Notes under the pieces: generated by a model
Seen by the model: the letters and a program-made list of their open reading frames with translations, nothing else
Databases searched by the model: none
Told to the model about the DNA's origin: nothing
From: Sepioteuthis lessoniana
Taxonomy: Eukaryota; Mollusca; Cephalopoda; Myopsida; Loliginidae
DNA length: 64,000 nucleotides
Reading direction: 5' to 3'
Assembly: GCA_963585895.1 (NCBI GenBank)
Contig: OY757913.1
Span: forward strand, 99,741,638-99,805,637
Translations under genes and position numbers: made by a program
Shown: positions 55,113 through 64,000 of the stretch, in pieces
How positions within the stretch are numbered: position 1 is the stretch's first letter
Layout of the letters: every line of letters begins with the position of its first letter

Positions 55113-55852
55113 TGTAACATACTAGCTTAGCTGGCGACGATGAACATAGCTGATTCAATGCGGTCGCAAGATAACATCAACAAAGTTGTTTCACAGGAAA
55201 GAATATAATTTATTGCCTATGGATAGAGTGACAGATATTTCCGTTTGCAGATAAGATCAACAAATTACCGGAAAAAAATGGAAGTATGTAAGTTCCGATA
55301 ACCAGCCATAAACAGAAAAATATGTGGGTGAAGAGGATAGTCATATATAACAAAGTTGTTTCACAGGAAAGAATATAATTTATTGCCTATGGATAGAGTG
55401 ACAGATATTTCCGTTTGCAGATAAGATCAACAAATTACCGGAAAAAAATGGAAGTATGTAAGTTCCGATAACCAGCCATAAACAGAAAAATATGTGGGTG
55501 AAGAGGATAGTCATATATCTGCATGGGACTTGAAAAGACAATATAAGGTCTGTAATTTTGGACTGAAGGCAGAGATCTACTGATTGCTCAAGTGAAGGGG
55601 AGAGATCCACTAGTCTCTCAAGCAAAGGGAGAGACCTGCGGGTCTCTCAAGCAAACATGTCATGTGTGTTCTCCAGCCGTCACACTACTTCACAAAAAGG
55701 GTCCCCCACCACAGAAAAAAGATATGTGCGAACTCTATCTGACTGTATTCCTACTACATACAATGTCACCCTTGAAGAATAAAAGTATAAATTATATTTT
55801 TATATACCTACGAGTCCTTCATTGTTTGTCTAGCGGTTCAATATATATGACA
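55113..55852 (+). mobile_element. Solo LTR fossil, 740 bp, with internal 170-bp tandem duplication
   Basis: Starts TGTAACATAC, ends ATATATGACA, flanked by ATTT on both sides (55109-55112, 55853-55856). Bases 55179-55348 and 55349-55518 appear identical (170 bp each). A second, shorter, diverged triplet (GGGAGAGA...CTCTCAAG) lies at about 55570-55650. AATAAAAG lies near 55780. No internal coding region. Exact flanks and identical copies suggest it is not very old. Superfamily not determined. Confidence 0.82.
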
Positions 55853-55990
55853 ATTTAACTGTGTACAAAAAACTTTTAAGAAAAAAGTACACAAAAAATG
55901 TAAATAAAAATGTAGAATGAACACAGTTTCCTAACCTTTTGTCATAAAATAACCCTCAATGGGTTGCCATGTCATTAAAATCAATCAATC

Positions 55991-56270
55991 AATTTCTCTG
56001 ACAATACTGATTGACATTTGTAGTCTTCTATTCATATCTAATACCACTTTTTATGATGCCATTTAGTTGACTTGGCCTGAGGATATATTTATATGTAAAA
56101 TTCTATTTGCAAGCCTTGAAATCCTTTTTAAATACAAACACTGCTGTTTACAGTGTCAGTTGTTAATCAGTTTATATTGACCCACTTTTCTGCCATAAAC
56201 CCAAATCTATAAAATCAGTTTGTTATATAACATTTTACATTTATTTTCTTACCTATGAGGTTATGTGTAT
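55991..56270. other. Intron sequence, no feature recognised
   Basis: Unique-looking AT-rich sequence. Confidence 0.35.
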
Positions 56271-57430
56271 TGTCACGTGATATCCCGCGGAGATGATAGA
56301 GGTAAGATTAATACTATCCTCCCGTTGGAATGAACAGTGGAAACCCGTCAAAAAAGTGACCGTTAAGAGAGAATGTGGGTCACAGAGGGGATATCAACAG
56401 GTGTTGGTACGTAGTAACCTCAGGTCGCCGGACACCAGAAGGGGAGGGAGAGAGAAGCCAAATGATTGGCTGGGACCCCAAAATGGAAGTGGGGACTCCC
56501 TCTCCGTCGGCGAAAAAAACGAGAAGAAATGTTAGTTTTTGAGCAGGGTTCGTAGTGGGCAGATGAACCATAGCCAGTATTCCGGGTTGAAGACAAAAGA
56601 ATATCTGAGACACGAGGGACCCCGAGTTCTTCAAGCCAGTATTAAAAATAGCTTAAAGTCTATTAGCCCGCGAAAGAAGAAAGATTCTCCAGTGGAACCC
56701 CGTCGAAAAATAAGATAAGTAACTTTGGGGCCATTTCTCCTTTATACCCAAATTTTGTATACCACTCTCTCTCTCTCTCTCTCTCTCAATTTGAAGAAAA
56801 ACAAAAGTCAAGAAAAGACATTTATATTCGTGGACTGTCCAATCATTATATGTTTTGACACTTTGAAAGTGTATATAACTGTAGTAAAGGAATCATATAT
56901 TTTTATGTTACCACGTGGTCTATGTTGTTACTTCATGCTTCCTTTTCAGCTCCTATTCGCCTTATGTTATCTTGCTTAGAATTGTCCTACTAATTCCTCT
57001 AAAATATCATACGGGAAACCCGAGTTGCCGACTACTACAATATAATATTATTACGTCTAAAACTTATAGGCTCATATCTTCCATTATCTAGGGGAAGGAA
57101 GGAAAGCGGCCTGGTGGGTATGTGATAGTGTGAAATTTGGAACCCCTTGCCAGCGGCGGTCAGTCTGGCCCTAAATTAATCCCTCACGTAATATGCCAGG
57201 TCTTATATGCCTGAGAGAAAAACTCTGAACGAGGACTTATTCTATAGGGGATCAAGTGCCAACCTGCCCCCGTCTTCACACGTGCGAAATAAAACCCCAT
57301 TCTGGGATAAAAGTAAACCTTTCGCGTCACAGTATCTTTAATCCTCATGGGAAGACATAGCCCTGGAGGTGACCATGTCATTTGTAAGAGTATGGATGTA
57401 ATTACAAGACACATCAGGTTAATTGGCTAC
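56271..57430. mobile_element. GC-richer block, possibly a solo LTR or retroelement fragment
   Basis: Abrupt start TGTCACGTGATATCCCGCGG with many CpG, a CT run near 56766-56787, and composition unlike the intron around it. A TG...CA unit from 56271 to CGACTACTACA at about 57038 is possible (flanks GTAT/ATAT), leaving 57039-57430 unexplained. No protein recognised. Family not assigned; treated as a fossil. Confidence 0.4.
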
Positions 57431-57442
57431 GCATTTACCATG

Positions 57443-57630
57443 ACAAGTTAATTTGGCATCACTGTATTCTGTGGTCGCTGGTTTGATTTCCAGTGGGAGA
57501 GATAATGGTATACACCGCTGATGAGACCTCTTAAGGTTGAAACAGCTGTCCTGTGGTTTTGTATGTTCCTGGATTTTCTGGTCATGGTAATTCAATTTAT
57601 AATATAATTCCTTTACCTAAAATAATCTTT
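57443..57630 (+). repeat. SINE family F with hammerhead-like core
   Basis: GGCATCACTGTATTCTG, box B-like GCTGGTTTGATTTCCAG, then ACCGCTGATGAGACCTC ... GGTTGAAACAGCTGTCC, TTTCTGGTCATGGTAATT, AT-rich end. 2.7 kb from its inverted partner. Confidence 0.75.
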
Positions 57631-57835
57631 AAAAAATGTACATTTTATATTCCCTCATTATCAAAAACATTCAGTCGCACATATACTTAAACCCATAGGA
57701 CCAGATCAACATGCTGTATTTTTATTTGACTACATCCAACAATTTTGGATGTAGTCCTAAATTTCTAAGATCAAACCCCATAAGTCAAATATATAATGCA
57801 ATTTTGTATTTTCTTGTTTTCAATCTGTTTTCCAG

Positions 57836-58007
57836 GTGAGGTGTATGTTCCTGCTCTCTGGGATGCCCCACTGCTGTCTCATGAAATTTGTAACCAATTC
57901 CCTGTCATTGTGTTTTCCCATGGCCTTGGAGGGATCCGCACCACATACTCTACAGTATGCTTGGATCTTGCCTCCCAAGGTTTCATAGTCGCTGCCTTAG
58001 AACACAG
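57836..58007 (+). CDS. PLA2G7/PAFAH2-like: PAF acetylhydrolase, exon b
   Basis: Preceded by TCTGTTTTCCAG and followed by GTAAAA. Takes up the phase left by exon a (one base) and ends with two bases of an Arg codon. Encodes [13 protein letters not shown] (the family's strand before the first turn), then [32 protein letters not shown] and ALEHR. The FSHGLG turn belongs to the oxyanion-hole region of this family; it is not the catalytic serine, which sits in a later GHSFGG motif not in this window. Agreement with the family is very high here (vertebrate members have VFSHGLGAFRT..S......LAS.GF.VA..EHRDRSA). This exon is the main basis for identifying the gene. Confidence 0.95.
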
Positions 58008-58257
58008 GTAAAAGGCATTTAATAAAACTTTACATTTTTCTTTTAAATCAATGTTATTTTTATCAATTAAGAATATCTGATAGTTTTCAATCCAATAACT
58101 GTTTTCTGAACTTCTGAATTTAATTAGTTTCTGTATTTGATATATTTTTCCAATTATTAACTTCTTTGTTGCTTTTAACACATTTAAGCTAATGTATTTC
58201 TTGGTCTTGTATTGTCTGCAATGTTCTGTAATGAAATATTTTAATCATTCCCCATCC

Positions 58258-58730
58258 TATCAATAGAGCCTAATTCTGATTAGATCCCCTGCAAAGGATT
58301 CAGACCCCCAATCCCTCCAAAAAGATTGTCCTGAGCATGACACTACATTGCATCTAATGGTGAGGCTCCAGTTCTAGAGCTCATTACCATTACTCTCAGG
58401 TCCACTCTGACCCAGAGGGGTTACTACTTGTTTGGGTCCCATTTATGGGTCCAATAGAACTGTCTAGCTATTTATTATATTTGAAACCAATGATTAATAT
58501 TGAATTAGATAGGAACGCTTGATTAATAGAATTACTCATGTTAAATAGCAATACTTGGGACCATTTAGCTGTGTACAGACAAATGAGCTCTGGCTCATTT
58601 GAAAAATGTTACCTACAAATTATTTGTTTACAAATCAATAGATGTATAATATTTATATATGAACTGGATTCAGCATTAAATAATCTACAAAGATGGATAT
58701 GCCATAAAACTCAACCAACCAACCATCCAG
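58258..58730 (+). repeat. Family B repeat, intronic
   Basis: GATTAGATCCCCTGCAAAGG, body CTACATTGCATCTAATGGTG, CAGGTCCACTCTGACCCAGA, units with CTGTGTACAGACAAATGAG, tail CAGCATTAAATAATCTAC and AACC repeats. Confidence 0.78.
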
Positions 58731-58827
58731 CATTATCATTAACATTAATATAAAAAAATTTTAAAGAAAAGTCTCAAATTTCTTATAGCTTAGAACCTCT
58801 GCAGATGAAAATTTGTCTCTGATTATT

Positions 58828-58931
58828 TGGTTTGATTTCTTTGTTTAATGGCATATCAACTTTTATGGGTTATTCAATGTCAAATTGATCCTTGTAGAAG
58901 AACAGTAGTGGTATTATTTAACCCATTGCTA
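58828..58931 (-). repeat. SINE family A tail and part of body
   Basis: GTTTAATGGCATATCAAC, AGAACAGTAGTGGTATTATT, AACCCATTGC. Head missing. Confidence 0.65.
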
Positions 58932-59118
58932 AGTTGATTATTTGTCATAATTATATTGACTTGAAGCTATAATTGTTTACTAAAGATTATGGTAGCTCTC
59001 TGAAACTAGTTGACAAGTTCACCTAACTCAGAAGCAGTGTCTCATCTGACCTTGCTAGAGACCTGAAAAAACGTTAGAACATGAAAGTGATGGTAATACC
59101 AATTGTAACTGGTGTGCT

Positions 59119-59282
59119 CGATAATAGCTACTTCACCAAGGTGTTGGGGAGGGTATTACTCCTTTCCTTGGATTGCTCCACTTTACCCTCGATACGTACC
59201 TTATATTGCTGAGTGTTTTCAGCAAGTAGGCATTAAGTAACATTTTTTGAGTCTTTGGTATGACTCGACAATGGGCTAATGG
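59119..59282 (-). repeat. SINE family G, head missing
   Basis: AATAGCTACTTCACCAAGG, GATTGCTCCACTTTACCCTC, TCTTTGGTATGACTCGAC; stops short of box B. Confidence 0.72.
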
Positions 59283-59287
59283 GCCAG

Positions 59288-59460
59288 TTAAGAACAATAG
59301 TGGTACTGTTTAACCCATAGCTGTGTAGGAATAAGGGGCTTTATGCCTTAAATAGGGATATTTGTCCGAAAGAAAATGTAATAATGTAATTGGAGTAAGA
59401 ACTTGCTTACTTTGAGGCCACAGTTCAGCAATTTAGCCATTATGCAATGAGAAGTCCCCA
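59288..59460 (-). repeat. SINE family A, tail missing
   Basis: GGTACTGTTTAACCCATAGC, GATATTTGTCCGAAAGAAA, GGCCACAGTTCAGCAATTTA, TTATGCAATGAGAAGTCCCC. Confidence 0.7.
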
Positions 59461-59819
59461 CAAATAGAAATTTGGTGAATATATAAAAATGTGGGAAGTG
59501 TTGCCCTAAATATCAAGATCAGGGACCTCTCAGGTTCTGCTACATCTGCTTCAATTTTGCTCAAAGACAAAAAGAAATCTGATTCCAAGCCCTCAGGGTC
59601 TGTATTTATTTTACCCTGCATGAAAGCAAATATGACACAAGATTAGTTTATTATGTGGCCCCGCAACACACATTCAAGAAACCCAAACTATGCAGCTGAC
59701 AAGTTTTTGCCACAGGCATCATGATTTACCTCTGACGCTACACTATTAGTGAAATAGGGAGGTGCTGCCTTGGAAATGGATTTCCAGAAATCAGGCTCAC
59801 TTTATTTGTGTTATGCCAG
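59461..59819. other. Intron sequence, no feature recognised
   Basis: No repeat family or splice-flanked coding segment seen. Confidence 0.35.
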
Positions 59820-60510
59820 GAATAACCACATACACACATATACCCACACTCATGAAAACACATTCACAATCACACACTCATACGCATTAACACACACCAG
59901 ACTTGTATGAGTGCATACATAACTCAGCTAAAACTTGTGCCAGGCATAACTAAGCCAAAAGTCATGCCAGGCATAACTAAGCTAAATGGCCAGGAAGTGA
60001 TCCATTATGATGGGTGGTACTACCAAACCCAATTTAAAAATACAAACCCTGTAAGAAAAACATCCATGGACGTATACAGTCTCTCTCTCACACACACACA
60101 CACACCAAACTTGTGTGAACAAACGTACATATACACTCATAAAACACATACACAAATAAACACACATCAAACTTGCATGAACACATACATCTATACACAC
60201 TCAGGAAAACATTCACACACACACACACATACACCCATATATATACATACAGATACACATGTATGAACACATACATACACACTCAGGAAAATGCACATTA
60301 TACTCACATACATTAACATATACCAAACTTACACAAAAGCACATATACACTCTTATGAAAACATAGCAAACTTGTACGAACACATACATATATATATGCT
60401 AATGGAAACACACTCACATATTAAAACACACCAAATTTACATGAACACACACACACACACACATATTTACATACATATTAAAATACACTAAACTTGTATG
60501 AACACTCGCA
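59820..60510. repeat. CA-rich degenerate minisatellite
   Basis: Repeats of a pattern like ACACACCAAACTTGTATGAA, ACACATACATATACACTCAT, GAAAACACATTCACA, roughly 50-90 bp per cycle, much diverged, plus a tandem pair of CATGCCAGGCATAACTAAGC-type units at 59936-59986. Open frames here are artefacts. Confidence 0.75.
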
Positions 60511-60728
60511 TACATATACACTAATGAATATATATAGATATTCACATAAATACATATACACTAATGAATATATATAAATATTCACATAAATACATATACA
60601 CTAATGAATATATATAAATATTCACATAAATACATATACACTAATGAATATATATAAATATTCACATAAATACATATACACTAATGAATATATATAAATA
60701 TTCACATAAATACATATACACTAATGAA
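60511..60728. repeat. 40-bp minisatellite, about 5.4 copies
   Basis: Unit starts TACATATACACTAATGAATA and ends ATATTCACATAAA. Units at 60511, 60551, 60591, 60631, 60671 and a partial one at 60711 are nearly identical, so it is young and likely polymorphic. Confidence 0.95.
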
Positions 60729-61239
60729 AATGTATTAATACACACATACACTGAGACGCTGATCTTTTTACCAGAAGCAGTTGTTTACTTGCTGATTTTG
60801 ATAGTTTGTCTAGTTAGAATTTCAGTGTTGGAATAACCACTTATATGAAATGGTGGGGTTACTGTGAAGCATTTAGCAGCTTTACCATAAATAGAAATTG
60901 TTGACTCCTGTCGACCTTCAGGTGTCCTTTTGGATAAACAGAAGCTGCTAAAAACAGGTGGCTCCAGAATGCTGTATGTTTATAAAATAGAGAAAAGTTC
61001 GTTGGGGTAGATGGAAGTATTTTTTTGGCAGCAATGATAGGTCAGGCTTTTGGTGTTAGGTTTCTCCTAAACAGCAGAGAAAAAAAGAAAACAAAAAACC
61101 TTTGCTTGTATTTTTCAGTTAAACATCATTGGGTAAATAAATTAAAGCTGCCATAAAATTTCCAAATTTACTCTGTGTAAGGAAGTTAGGAAGATTAAAG
61201 TTCATATTTTCTGCAATTTCAGAACTAATATTTTCTCTC
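60729..61239. other. Intron sequence, no feature recognised
   Basis: No repeat family seen. Confidence 0.35.
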
Positions 61240-61981
61240 ACACACACACACGATGTATACACATGCTACAGTCAAATATAACAAACTTGAATGAAGCTGC
61301 ATCCACACAAAGCACATGCTAAGTCCCACTTGTGCACATCACATTCATATACAAAACTTGTATACTAATGTACTCCATACTCTTAGGCATTAATACAGAC
61401 AAAACTTGCATGAAAACATGTACACGTGGTGTAATGGTTATCGTCGTAGGAAATGAACATGGCGACACGAGTTCAAATCCTGGACGAAACTCATTGCATT
61501 TCACATAGCACTAATACCCTTGGGAAAGGTATGAATCCAATTATTCTCCCTCCAGCTATGGGTAAATAGTAGGACAGACTAGGTTCTTCAGCCTTGGTGA
61601 GGCAACTAGTCTAGGAGAAGGAAAACTCTGAATTCAAACCTGTTAAACTCCGCTTAAAAATTGACCTTGTGTCATATCCTGCCCGAGCAGAGGGGTTGGG
61701 TAAATAGGTAGAAAGACTAATTCACACTATACTCTTAGACATTAATACAGACAAAACTTGCATGAAAACATGTACACATAGACACACTAATTCATACCAT
61801 ACTCACAGACATTAACACTCCATAAATTGTCATAAAAGCTCACATCCAGACACCCACACATCACACTTGCATATCAATAGATATCGAATGTTCATAAAAA
61901 CACTCTCACACACACACACGCATTAATTATACATTAATACATACCAAACCTGCCAAAAAGCGCATACACACACATCAATAC
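61240..61981. repeat. CA-rich minisatellite, split by SINE-C
   Basis: Phrase CATTAATACAGACAAAACTTG then CATGAAAACATGTACAC occurs before (61389-61425) and after (61740-61777) the SINE, with more diverged repeats to 61981. Confidence 0.7.
61426..61707 (+). repeat. SINE family C in minisatellite
   Basis: GTGGTGTAATGGTTATCGTC, CGAGTTCAAATCCTGG, shared centre, tail GAGGGGTTGGGTAAATAG. Very close to the copy at 44326, so both are probably young. Confidence 0.9.
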
Positions 61982-62110
61982 ATGGTTATTGCCATTTGAA
62001 ACGGACACAACAACATAAGTTCAAAATCCTGGACGAGGCTGTTTGCATTTCACATGGCACACTAATACTCTTTGGAAATGTATGAATCCTGCTATTCTCC
62101 CTCCATTTAT
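61982..62110 (+). repeat. SINE family C, tail missing
   Basis: GGTTATTGCCATTTGAAACG, AAGTTCAAAATCCTGG, CTTTGGAAATGTATGAATCC. Confidence 0.7.
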
Positions 62111-62565
62111 GAAATATCAAATAAAAAAATATAAAATCAAAGACATAGCCTGCAAACAGTTTGGATTTATATCCAATTGACAATATAAGGTGGAAATTTT
62201 TAAAAATAGTCTGTGATAAGTTTCCATTTATTAAAGAAGATCTATTAATTGGTATTCAGGAAAGTTAGAACTGCTTGGATAAAGAATATTGCCTTAAATT
62301 CTACCATTAATTTAGATAATTTAATCTAGATTGTTCAAAGTATATTTTATGAAGCCAGAATGCTTAGCTATGAAATAAAAAGTGTTTTGCATCTTATCTA
62401 TTATCAGTTTATTTACTGCTAAATTAAATAAATGTAAGTGAACATATTTTAAGCATGCCAATTCAATAATGTTTGCCTGGAGTTTTAGACATTCAGCATC
62501 TTCAGCAAAATGTCTATAAAAACAATGGATATGGGAGTTAACAAGTTTCTTGTTTCCTTTTGCAG
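62111..62565. other. Intron sequence up to exon c
   Basis: AT-rich; ends in the splice acceptor CTTGTTTCCTTTTGCAG. Confidence 0.5.
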
Positions 62566-62767
62566 GGACGGTTCAGCATCTGCCACTTACTACCTTAACA
62601 GATACAGCTCTGTGGACCCACTGAAAACTTCTAGCAGAAGCAGCAGTGAAGATTCCAGCCCCGATGATAACCAGCCACCCCCACTAACTTCCCAGATGTA
62701 TGAGGAAGAATGGAAGATTTTTGAAAGATATGAGACATGGGATGACTTTATGGTTAGAAATGCTCAG
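62566..62767 (+). CDS. PLA2G7/PAFAH2-like: PAF acetylhydrolase, exon c
   Basis: Acceptor TTCCTTTTGCAG, donor GTAAGA. Completes the Arg codon begun in exon b (EHR) and continues DGSASATYYLNRYS, a Ser/Asp-rich loop (SSRSSSEDSSPDDNQPPP), YEEEWKIFERYETWDDFMV and RNAQ, ending in phase 0. Vertebrate members read EHRDRSA.TYY... and later ...EEW..F......HVRN.QV, so order and spacing fit. The second Arg of HRDRSA is Gly here. The Ser-rich loop lies where family members vary most. The remaining exons (GHSFGG serine, Asp and His of the triad) should follow beyond 64000. Confidence 0.92.
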
Positions 62768-63021
62768 GTAAGATCTCTTGAAATAGAAACGTTTGGGTAT
62801 AGGCTTCCTTTATTTTTTTATTTTTTTTTTTCTTTAATAGCCTTGCAGCATATTATAGTTTATTTTCTTTTACTGAATTATTAAAAAGATGTATTTTACT
62901 TTAATTATAAATCTAATTTATTACCATAAATTTGGTGACAATATTGCAATGTCCTCACATATTTGGTATTTATATCAGAATTTGTCTATCTTATTAATGA
63001 AGATATGATTACTTGGGCTAG
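62768..63021. other. Start of next intron
   Basis: T-rich, no feature. Confidence 0.5.
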
Positions 63022-63435
63022 CCCTGTCAGCTGGGGTTGCTGAATACACTGACTGCATCTATTCAGAGGGGGAAGAGTCCCCTAATAAGTGTCCTGAATA
63101 TGACACTAAACAATCTGATGGTGAGGCTCCAGTAATGCTGGAGATTGGGGGGAATGTGGAGTACCCTTTCATTGCCATTGCTCCCAGGTCTATTCTGGTC
63201 TGGAGTGATAGCACTTGATAGGGTTCTATCTAAAGGTCAAAGATAACTATACTGTACTTATGCTAAACTAAATTACTTGAAATAGAACTGATTTGACATT
63301 TAACTGTGTCTAAACAAAAACTATACTTACACTAAATTGAATTGTTTAAAATAGAACTGTTTATATGTATAAAAGGGATTTGGCACTGAATAACCTATAG
63401 TGGTTGATGTGCCATAAAACCAAACCAAACCAAAC
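63022..63435 (+). repeat. Family B repeat, full order, intronic
   Basis: CCCTGTCAGCTGGGGTTGCT, TTCAGAGGGGGAAGAGTCC, CTAAACAATCTGATGGTGAG, GATAGGGTTCTATC, two internal units, tail GGCACTGAATAACCTATAG, AAACC repeats. Confidence 0.85.
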
Positions 63436-63451
63436 ATACAAATTTTTATCA

Positions 63452-63804
63452 AAATGAGTTGTCTAAATTTCTGAGACGAAGCATGGTGATTTTTATCATT
63501 AGGGGTTTTCGGACCATTGTCTTCATCTTTATTGTTATTTCCACAATATTTCAGCCAATATGTCCTCTGGCCTTCTTCAGGTGTTTGTCGAACTCGGGGA
63601 ACCTTCACGGAACTTTGAACTACGTCCTTTATTGAATCCACAGGGGTCGCCTGTTCTGATTCCGTAAGCTATAACCGAGTACAAGTGTTAAGTATTCCTG
63701 TATTGTTACTCGCCTGTAGTGAGGATTGAACCTGCAACCTCCAGATGATTGTCTCCATAGAAGCTTAGGGAACCAACGCCTATAACCATTACACCATGTG
63801 TTCA
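63452..63804 (-). repeat. SINE family H, full length, 12-bp target duplication
   Basis: Flanked by TTTATCAAAATG at 63440-63451 and 63805-63816. In reverse: ACATGGTGTAATGGTTATAG (A box), GCAGGTTCAATCCTCAC (box B), then CACCTGAAGAAGGCCAGAGG ... ATTGGCTGAAATATTGTGG, then CAATAAAGATGAAGAC. The best copy for family H. Confidence 0.88.
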
Positions 63805-63816
63805 TTTATCAAAATG

Positions 63817-64000
63817 TCTTAATTCGATGTTAAATGACCTGAAAAGGGTTTGATAAGCCATAAAACCAACCAACCAACCACAAATTACTTGGGTATCTTA
63901 TCATGTTCTTATGGATTTTCCTCCTGCTCCTCTTATGGAACTGAAAAATTTGATTTAAAAAATCAATATTTGGTTTTATATATAAGTACATTATTGATTA
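63817..64000 (+). repeat. A/B tail fragment, then unassigned sequence
   Basis: GATGTTAAATGACCTGAAAA, GGTTTGATAAGCC, three AACC units to about 63880; the last 120 bp show nothing. Confidence 0.55.

Larger units (their letters stand above)
54430..55990 (+). repeat. Family B copy, host of SINE-F and a solo LTR
   Basis: 54430-54514 (head), 54723-55112 (body and about six internal units) and 55853-55990 (last unit, then ATAACCCTCAATGGGTTGCC and AATC repeats) make one B element. Confidence 0.78.

Noticed and set aside
57836-58007. Reading FSHGLGG as the catalytic GXSXG serine motif
   Set aside because: In PAF acetylhydrolases the nucleophile is in the later GHSFGG motif; the FSHGLG turn is a separate conserved site.
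59907-60491. His/Thr-rich frames on both strands
   Set aside because: They translate the CA-rich minisatellite and change frame with each repeat.

Overview
This window looks like a stretch of a large, repeat-rich, AT-rich animal genome, most likely a mollusc and probably a cephalopod. Four things point there: (1) most of the sequence is tRNA-derived SINEs with Pol III A/B boxes, a type long known from octopus and squid; (2) the RTE-type LINE, whose C-terminus contains RRTRHAGHCWRS and GRPARTYIQQLC, resembles proteins I remember from cephalopod assemblies; (3) there are many Tc1/mariner, hAT and piggyBac relics; (4) a host gene is split into short exons by introns of several kb. I could not run a search, so the species is not determined.

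Host gene. One gene is supported with confidence: three plus-strand exons (48913-49036, 57836-58007, 62566-62767) of a platelet-activating-factor acetylhydrolase (PLA2G7/PAFAH2 family). Splice sites are GT-AG, phases match, and the three pieces join without a break into a protein segment collinear with the family. The signal/N-terminal exon or exons and the exons carrying the catalytic Ser-Asp-His triad were not found; the latter must lie beyond base 64000. A CpG-containing, non-repeat segment at about 1200-1625 is a weak candidate promoter or 5' exon.

Repeat families (letters are mine). A: tRNA-like head, body with 'ACCCTTGGGAAAGGTATGAA', tail 'GGTTGATATGCCATTAAA' plus AACC repeats. B: about 425 bp or longer, head 'GGGGCTGTAGAATACAC', a variable number of roughly 45-50 bp internal repeats, same tail as A. 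C: tRNA-like head, body shared with A, its own tail. D: unclassified body placed after a B head. E: short (~126 bp) tRNA SINE. F: SINE with a CTGATGAG...GAAAC core. G: tRNA SINE with box B 'GGTTCAATCCC', ending CAACTTTACTT. H: tRNA SINE with CTGAAGAAGGCC...GGCCGAAAC. I: ~378-bp dispersed tandem repeat with microsatellite ends. A, B and C form a mosaic: A and C share the central domain, A and B share the 3' tail.

Layout. 1-18 kb: SINE/B copies, two solo-LTR fossils, head-to-head LINE fragments, a mariner relic and a hAT relic. 18-22.7 kb: two Tc1-like transposons, the second containing a SINE and a solo LTR. 24.7-27 kb: a decayed RTE LINE. 28-37 kb: dense SINE nests with readable target-site duplications. 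37-40 kb: a B copy broken by a solo LTR and by a 5'-truncated RTE copy with about 555 open codons. 40-48.9 kb: B copies, a mariner MITE, a piggyBac MITE and the first I array. 48.9-64 kb: the acetylhydrolase exons with introns full of the same repeats, a mariner relic, a second I array, a 740-bp solo LTR with an exact 170-bp internal tandem duplication, and CA-rich minisatellites.

No real tRNA or rRNA gene, CRISPR array or operon is present. Many of the longer apparent open frames are accidental readings through SINEs or simple repeats.
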